Assembly (NCBI GenBank): GCA_013397865.1
Contig: VZTI01005061.1
Coordinates: forward strand, 909,032 to 973,031
Reading direction: 5' to 3'
Source of the DNA: Struthidea cinerea
Taxonomy: Eukaryota > Chordata > Aves > Passeriformes > Corcoracidae
Length of the DNA: 64,000 nucleotides
A program made the position numbers and the translations under genes. The notes under the pieces were generated by a model that saw nothing but the letters and a program-made list of their open reading frames with translations, had not been told where the DNA came from and did no database searches. Of the stretch, positions 56,486-64,000 are shown piece by piece; the stretch's first letter is position 1, and each line of letters opens with the position of its first letter.

Positions 56486-59400
56486 GCCTTAGAAGCGAAC
56501 ACCTTTGGAGGGCAGATTGTAGGTGGGTCTCTGGTTGGGTTATAAGTTATTTGCAAATTAAGCATGGAAGAATTTGAAGAGGTTTGATCCTACAGGTGAA
56601 GAAGCATGTGTGATTGTGTGAGTGCATGTGCACACATGCAGAAAACAACTGTGAGGGATGTCTGTGCTCAGACTGATCAGACAAGTTTTATTACTTCTGT
56701 CCATTGATGCTGTTTTGAAATATGGCAGGCTGAGCCTGTTAAGGTAGCTCAGAAGTGTCTTTCCAAAGCAGCTTTTGGTTCCTGCACTCATTTACATCCT
56801 TGATTCACTTCAAAATCTGCTCCTCTCAATATTTGCTGCTCTTGTTCACACAGATGCTTTGAAAAATGGTCTGTTACCCAGCAGTTTTCTGTAACAAGGG
56901 AAGGGGTTTGGTCCAGGTCCAGAGAAGGACATACAGGAAAGGATCACAGCTGAGGAAGTGACTGTGTCAAATTGCACTTGAACAGTGAGAAGGTAGAATG
57001 CATATAAAAAACAGCTGAATTAAAAGAATATGTAAATGAAGAGAGAGGTAATTCAGTTGAAACGCGCAATTGCAATAACCTTACTGGTGTTGGATAGTGC
57101 GTGACTCCACAATAAATCCCATACGCCACAGCTCAAGATTTAGGAAAACAGAAGAGTTCTTAACTTCATTCCTGTTTGACAGCATAATCCAGTGCCTCTC
57201 ACATCACTGTGAACCTGATTGCCAGCTCTCAAAAGGCTTGGGCAGCACTGAGACCCAATGGTTTTTAATTCCATGTATAGATGTTTGTGATGCCACAAGG
57301 GAAGTGTCTGGTCTGAGCCAGCAAATCTATCCTGATATGAGTGATGCAAAATGAAAGCAGTCAGGAAAAGAAGTGTTTGTTGATGGAAGTTACTGAAACA
57401 TCGCTCATTTTAGTGAAGGTTGAAAAACAGCTTTGTCGGGGTAAGAGAATTTACAAATGTGTCATTATGCTGCTGCTAAGATCACACCTGTAGCATCATG
57501 CACCAAGATCATGCTCTTAACTTCAGAAACCAGACTCCAAAGGAAGACTGCAACATTAACGGAGATACAGAAGCAGGAATGAATTTAGCCAGTTTCATCT
57601 AGAGAAATGCTTAATGGCAGGATGATCATCTTAAGGGTCATTTAATACCGGGAAGAGGAAATGATACATAACACAAGTAGTAACACAAAGAACAGTGAAT
57701 TCAATTTAATAAAGGGCAAATTCAAATTGGAAATGAGGCTAAACTTTTAGATGGTTAGGGGCAGGCAGAAAGGGAAATTGTTTGCTTAATGAGGTAGTTA
57801 TGACAAACTAGGTAGAAATACTCTGTTTTCCGAAATCAGTGACTGTGGAGTTCAGTCTTTCTTGTCTGATTCAGTGGGTTCAACAGAGAAGTCCAGTGGC
57901 ATTTTGTCAGCCTTGTCCATCATGACCATTAGTTGCCTTAATAATCCGTGTTTGAATAAAGGCACTACAGTAGCATCGGTACAGGTACATGTTGGGAATC
58001 CTTCTTGTTTCTGTAACACTGAAGAAAGAAATTGGATATTTTGTATCTTCACAATATGAAACAAAAAGTCAAGTGTGCTGTGGTTGTACCGGTGAGATTT
58101 ATGTGAGACCACATGGAGATTTACAGCCTCGTGACTTTTGTGCCTGGTCAGAACTCTGTTATAGAAAGGCTGGGGGGGACTCTTCATCGGGTTGTGGGGG
58201 GCTTGGGTGCTTCACTCTTCACTGTGTTGACGAGACAGCTGGGCACCTCCGAGGTACCTGTTGAAAATCCTACTCTTGTGTTCCGCTCCTGCTGTTTTCT
58301 GGAAGCAGAGCTGACCCCATGGCTCTTGTAACGCAACGGGTGATCTTAATTCCCCACCTGCAGGGCTTGCTGCTCCAAATGGGCTCTTGGGCTCCTGCCT
58401 GCTTACGGCACTTCTTGGGAGCCTGTCTGAAACCAGCCTTGTATCTGTGTTGCCAGGAAGGCTTTATGAAAAAGAGACTACAAATGCATACTGCCAGAAC
58501 CTCACAGCTGAGTAAACGTGAGCCAAATGTATTTCCAGTGCAAATTGACTGGAACTGGTGAACAGTGCAAGAACTGATACTGATACTTAAATCAGTGATT
58601 CTGATATAATGAAGACAAATGATTAACAAAACTCTTTATCTCTCTGTAGCACAGATATACAGTTGATAGTTCTGGCTTTATTTTAAAGATATTGATAGGC
58701 ACAAAACACCTAATTGATGAGGTTGCGTAGGGATCCCATCTAACAGTTAATGATTGCCAACTGGTGAGTTTTGCAATGTCTGAAAATGAAATGGTAACAT
58801 TCAGTGCATGGAAGTGGCTCATATTCTCCAAAACAGCTGATGATTACTGTGTTTAAGTAACAGAATTCTCATAAGGATTTGCTCAAAATTTAATGCAATT
58901 TTCTCAGGACCTTGATAATCATCAGGAAATGAACGTAAAACAGTGATCTCATGTCATTTGGAAAATTAATGGAATAATCTGATGGGCAGAGCTTGCTAGG
59001 GATCTAACTGTACACTGGAAAATAAGTCTTTAGGCATGGGTCTCTGTCAACAGCAATGGAATTGGAGAAGACAGTAGATTTTATTCTGTAATTATCTGAA
59101 ATGAACATGGGAGGTGTCCTAAAGAGAAATAGAGTAGTGTTGCTTTTAGCAAGGAAAATAGGTCAGCCTAGACACTAGCACTGGTTGTTACATGCTACTA
59201 TGGATGTGTGTGTTGGAGAGCTCACTGGAAGATTAATTTTTTCCTATAAAAATTTTGCTTTATAGAAATCTTCTTTGTGCTCTGATATTTTCATTGAAGA
59301 AGTGGAAAATTAGCAGTTTCCAGCTACCAGAAAGTTTCATATGGAAACCTCATTGCTGGTCTAGTTTCTTTCCCCAGTGCAAACACATAAACACTTGCAG

Positions 59401-62099
59401 GAAAGCACCTGTACTGGTGTGGACATTATTTCCTCTGCAGTACAAATGAGTCCATTTTTGCAATCTGTCCTGTGTTGTGGTTCTGCAGCATCCCTTACTG
59501 GATGTATAAGCCACTTTAGCTGCGAACTCCTTACTCCAGTTGTGAGATTCTAAGTTTTTGCTTCTAGGTTTCTGTTCCAGTCATAAGTTTGTATGGTGCT
59601 TGGAGGGCTTGCTGTCCCAGTCACTCTCAGATCTTCTCTGCTCTTCGGTAAAAAATTAGTCACAAAGTGTTTGTGATATTCAGTGAAAGCAATGGCAGCA
59701 GTTGCACTGGCAGTAAACGTCAAAGGAAGAAGCTGTAAAGGCTGAGGAAAGTAAATGCAAATTATCAAGAGTCAGTGCAAGAGATGTTGGTGCAGTAACT
59801 CAATCTTTTTGGCTGGGGATAGTCACAGCTTTAATCCACCCCTCATGTGAGTCGTTGAAGCTGTTGAATAATAACCTATGACAGTTATACTAGTAGTGTT
59901 CCAGGGCCATAGGAAGGGTAACACTCCCAGGGTGTTTTGTCAAAATAATTTTTTGTACCTATATAGCACATGATCAGTGTTTATCAATTAATATGTAACT
60001 ATGTAAATGATTCAAGCTTTAGTCTTCTATGCAGTGACATTGAGTTGCTCCTTAGGGTGCAAATGCCAGGTGGTCTTCCCCTAGAAGGTCTCATCTTTAT
60101 CCCTATGTAAAATGGGCAATGCTTTGTGGGATGAGGGAAGTCTTTCCTGTGTTGTTAAACTAAGGAGTTATTTAAAATATCTTCCCTCCTTTAAGTAGGT
60201 GTCAGTCACATTTCTTTGGTTAGATACCATAGACTAAATCCTGTGTCTTCTCTGGGTCTGTAGTTGAACAGAGTAGTTCATCACCAGGGGAAAACAAGTC
60301 TTTCTGTATAACTGTTTATAACTCTTCATTTTATCTTGGCTTGTCACTGTCTGGCAGATTCTCCATCCTTTGTGCCATTCCTCTTCAGCTCACTAACAGA
60401 GCCGTCATTAGCTCTGCATACAGCGGCAGGCTTGGGGTTTTCATTAATTTTCTGAAGTTTCTTTCACTCTTTCTTGGGTTTTCTTTGAAATTTATTTCCT
60501 TTATAGGTGAAAAAGGATGGGTTCTGCTCTGAATCTGGTCTTTGGTCTGTTCTTAGCACTTGTAATTACTACAGGACTGCACTGACCTGAAGCAGTGCTG
60601 CAACTGTGCTTAACATTTCTGTTTGGAAAAGCATTTATGATGCTGGCATGTGCATCTCATTTTGATAGGTTTACTTGTACTGTTTAGAACAATCTGAGGA
60701 GATTTATAATTGCTTGTTTTGTAATACAGACACAAAGAATTAAGTAAAGGCTTTATAAGTAATCTCTTTTTTCCTCTAGCCAAAGAAGCACTGCCATGTT
60801 TTCATATATCAACTTATTTAGGGTCAAAGTTTGACTTCTCTCTGAATTTGATAGGCATATATAAGTGCTGCATCTGAGCAGTTCACAGAGGGATTTGGCA
60901 CTTTGATTTTTAAATGCAGTGCCAAAAGTGGGGAGAGAACCGTGGAGCTTGATTAGAATGGAGCCCGTGCAATGACAGGAGGTACATTTTCAGCAAAAAT
61001 TACTGTGAGAGGAGAGGATGACTTAGGAAACCAATTGCAATTAAAATTGTTATAACTGAGTTGATACTGGCGACAAAAAACTGCTAGCTTTTGATATTTG
61101 CTAGCTAGGCAGAAACTGAGAAAATATGTGTTTTCTGAGAACAGCGATATGGAGAAAAGATGGGTTATGTTTATGGGGACTCAGAAAATTGCCTTCAGTT
61201 CCTTTCCTGGCTGCCTCACAGGATGCCTCTGTAGTCTTGGGGACAATTACAAAGTTTTCACCATATGTTTATGCTGCATCTAGTGATCTGGAGCCCTCAT
61301 TTTAGTTGGGCTTCATGAAATTCTAGCCTACCAAGTAATATTTACTCACTTGTGTATACCAGAAAGTAAAAACAAATGGTCTTTGGAAAAATTAAACTGA
61401 GTCATGTTTACACTGAATAGGGATTCTGTGTCCTGGTCAGTGATGGATGGAAAGCAGGCCCTTCAGAAATGATGCCGTATCAGACTCAATGCTCAGACCA
61501 AGCATGGGATCATTTAAATTGTTTCCAAAAATGTTGTGAAGAGGGAAAAGGGAGAAGGGGAGGTGGTGCTTACCATGAAGTCAATGAGCTATTTTCTCAG
61601 GATCTTTGTCACATAACTCAGGAAAGAGGAAGGATGTGAAGTAGAGAGATCCTTCCTCAAAGAGGACTTTATAACACCATTACAGTATCGGCCAAATGCA
61701 GATGCACTTCTTTTTTAATGAAGGAAAAACATGCCTTTTTTAAAAACAGATAAATCATCCACAAACAAGCTTATGAGAAAAATAGAAGGAAGAAGTCCAA
61801 AGAGGCATGCCAGAGAAGGAAGTTTGCAGAGTCCAAGGGATTCAGAGAAGACTGCGGTGGGACTGTCTCTGAGAGGGAGCGTTTACATCACCAATTCTTG
61901 ACGGCTTTACCTTCTGGGTCTCTGACCTTGGACTGCTGCCGGGACGTTTGTCTTGGACTTGTCCTCTGGGCTGGTGAGTTAGTGATGGAATGACACAAGT
62001 CTCTGTTGTGCTGAAACATGATATTTTCAGATTGCTCAGAGTGATGGGTTTTGGTCTCTGATCATTCTGTCTCCTGCTCCAGTGATGAGAGGATATGTC
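56486..62099. other. Non-coding unique sequence, no gene seen
   Basis: No gene supported; longest frames are 111 (57852-58187) and 119 codons (58270-58629), both minus and both overlapped by plus frames. The AT-rich stretches near 57.0 kb and 60.9-61.1 kb are unique and motif-rich but I cannot show conservation. Confidence 0.5.
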
Positions 62100-62200
62100 A
62101 AGTAGTTAAAGCACAAATCTGGGAACTGGAAGACTTGGCCACTGTTCCTGAGGCTGCCACAGCCTATTTGTGATTTTGGAGAAGGCAAAGAATGACAGAC
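62100..62200 (+). mobile_element. MIR-like CORE-SINE, tRNA-head half
   Basis: AAGTAGTTAAAGCACAAATC TGGGAACTGGAAGACTTGG, then CCTGAGGCTGCCACAGCCTA TTTGTGATTTTGGAGAAGGC AAAG. This parallels 'agtggttaaagcacagg.ctgggagtcaggagacctgg..ctggctctgccacagacttgctgtgtgaccttgggcaag' of MIR heads in forward orientation. The core is not clear after about 62,200; ATGACTTAACTCTGCTGTC near 62,229 might be a displaced continuation. Confidence 0.6.
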
Positions 62201-64000
62201 ATTAGATGTAGCATTCTCCAGTGGCTCAATGACTTAACTCTGCTGTCATTAGACTGAATGGACCTTTCTCCCTTGACTTTGTTGGGAACCTTATATTTCA
62301 GACTGTCTATAAAGTAGGTAGGTTCCTACTCATTTGGTTATAAAAAAAAAAGTGTGCCTGGTGCAGTGTAGGGAATTGATACAACTTTTCAGCTGCTGTG
62401 TAATGGGTGGGGAAAACACAGTTAACTAAAAAGGTGGGTCACTGCTGCAGGCTCTGCTTATACTAGTTCAAATCCAAAATTGTGTTGGTGTGTTTTGCCA
62501 GAGGTCATTGTTACACAAGCACCTACTACTTCTCAATTACTCAGGACAGGTAGATGGGATGTAGTATAAACAGGGGAATGCTTAGTGGAAATTGATTAGT
62601 TCGGTCCTAGAATATATCCCACAAAAACGCAACAGCATTTTCCACAGGAGCAGTACAAGAAGGTACTATTTATAGTTTGTGCTCATTTTGTGCTGTCTGA
62701 AACTAGGAAAAGTTTCCACTTTGGAAAGGTTGTAGTTTCAGTTTGGAAAATAGAAAGGCATTTTTAAATTCTTTATTGAAAATTAATTTTTTATTTTGAC
62801 AGAAATATAAAATGTTTCTCTCTGATTTTGTAGAATGATGGACCCAACACAGAGTTTTCCAGAACAACCAATCTTGTCCCATTGTGTTGATTCATTTCCC
62901 ATTGATCTGTCTGGTGAAGACATATGGATCCAGAAAATGTTTTTCCAGGGGAAGTGTCAGTTTCAGTCCTTCAGACAGCTCCCAGGCTGGGAGTCCTCTG
63001 AAAGAGAGGAGATGTGAAGGAGGCTGCAGGAATCAATCAATCAAGTGGTGCCATTAGCAGACAACAGTCTGCAGAGACGTGTTCAGAAAGCCCCAGAAAT
63101 CCCAGATACACTGTTCTTTTGCAGGTTGCTATACTGAGCATAGATTTGGTCATCTCACAAGGGAGAATGGGATCATATGGCCGAATTCTGCTGCTGGACA
63201 AAAATACACATCCAGAGGGACCGAGTGCCCACAGTGCCTAGAGAAAAAAGGAATATTCATGTGCTTCTTATGCTCCAGAGGCTTGCTCAAGCAAGTCTCT
63301 CCTGTACCCTGGGCAGTCTAGAGGCAGAGGAATGTTATTTTATTGAGAACTGTTTGACTGCATATCAAGGATCCTAAAAGCCCTGTGAGTTTGTGCAGCC
63401 TCTGTCAAGTTTGATCTTAAAATTTGCTTGGACTTCCAGTACTTTGGTTCACGGCATGGCTGCTGCAGGCTGGGGGTCGCTGGCCTGTAAAAGCACTGGC
63501 CCTGTTGGCTGTTCTGCCAGTGTCCTGCAGCGTGAGCTGGCAGGGAGCCGAGCAGCCAACAGGACCGGCAACACAGGCTTGGCCCCCTCACATCTCTTCT
63601 GTGAAAGGCCTGGCAAAACCCAAAGACTGGATGTGTCAGTGTCGACAGATCAAGCTGTAATGTCAGAAAAGAGTCATGTTGGAAATTTCCTGGGCAGAGC
63701 TGCTGACTGCATCCTGGGTCTGGCTAAGAAACAATGTGAAAGGTGAAATTGGCTCAGTGGGTTTTACTTCTTTGATCTTCCTTGCCCAGAGTGGTACATT
63801 CTGCCCCAGAATGGTGCAGCTGTACTCTTTGGAGGAAGAATAGGAATTTTCTTTAACTGAAGATGTTTGCAGTCATTTCCTGTCTCTCCTTGAATTCTTT
63901 TCATATTCATATTCATGGGTTTAGTGCTAATGAGAACCATAACTATGTGTTAAAAAGATAGTCTGTCCCTTAAAACATCTCTTCGAATAGCCAAAGGGGG
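62201..64000. other. Non-coding unique sequence, no gene seen
   Basis: Frames at 63393-63746 (117 codons, plus) and 63424-63660 (78 codons, plus) overlap in different frames, with an 83-codon minus frame across them; none resembles a known protein. No repeat recognised. Confidence 0.5.

Noticed and set aside
56208..56565. Minus-strand Tyr/Cys-rich peptides
   Set aside because: They are translations of the TA/CA microsatellite and poly(A) run.
1..64000. CRISPR arrays, operons, rRNA, phage or bacterial genes
   Set aside because: No regularly spaced repeats, no dense coding, no Shine-Dalgarno-led genes; composition and repeats are those of a vertebrate nuclear genome.

Overview
The window reads as non-coding nuclear DNA from a sauropsid, most likely a bird. 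The evidence is indirect: moderate GC, CpG depletion outside two short islands, decayed CR1-type LINE pieces, old CORE-SINE (MIR-like) copies, short palindromic elements with an ATTGAAGTCAATGG-like core, one solo LTR, and a short assembly gap. Nothing looks bacterial, organellar or like an episomal virus. I cannot name the species, chromosome or flanking genes.

I support no protein-coding gene. The longest open frames (about 179, 167, 165 and 154 codons) start at arbitrary ATGs, resemble no family I know, and are often open on both strands. No tRNA, rRNA, CRISPR array or multi-exon structure was recognised. The window is best read as intergenic or intronic sequence of a gene-poor region, where conserved regulatory DNA and old transposons are the main content.

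Layout: 1-12 kb is mostly unique sequence with a palindromic element near 4.2 kb, an ancient CR1/L3-like fragment near 6.9 kb, a GT-rich microsatellite at 7.5 kb and a clearer CR1 fragment near 12 kb. From 13 to 24 kb there are more palindromic elements (13.6, 17.6, 22.6, 23.6 kb), a near full-length MIR-like SINE at 21.1 kb and a CR1 piece at 23.5 kb. A CpG-dense patch lies at 26.1 kb. From 31 to 33 kb three palindromic elements and a MIR-like SINE cluster just before a long homeobox-motif-rich block (33.13-33.60 kb) that looks like a conserved enhancer. Another MIR-like copy (37.3 kb) precedes a second CpG-rich block (38.8-39.4 kb).

The clearest discrete event is at 41.9-42.6 kb: a solo LTR on the minus strand, bounded by TGT...ACA ends and a 5-bp target duplication CTTTG, apparently inserted into a MIR-like SINE. 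The assembly gap and a 17-bp G run lie inside this LTR. Another MIR-like copy follows at 43.8 kb. From 44 to 64 kb the sequence is mostly unique, with an AT-rich microsatellite at 56.4 kb and a MIR-like SINE head at 62.1 kb.

All repeat calls come from visual comparison with remembered family consensus features, not from a database search; boundaries are approximate (about 10-30 bp).
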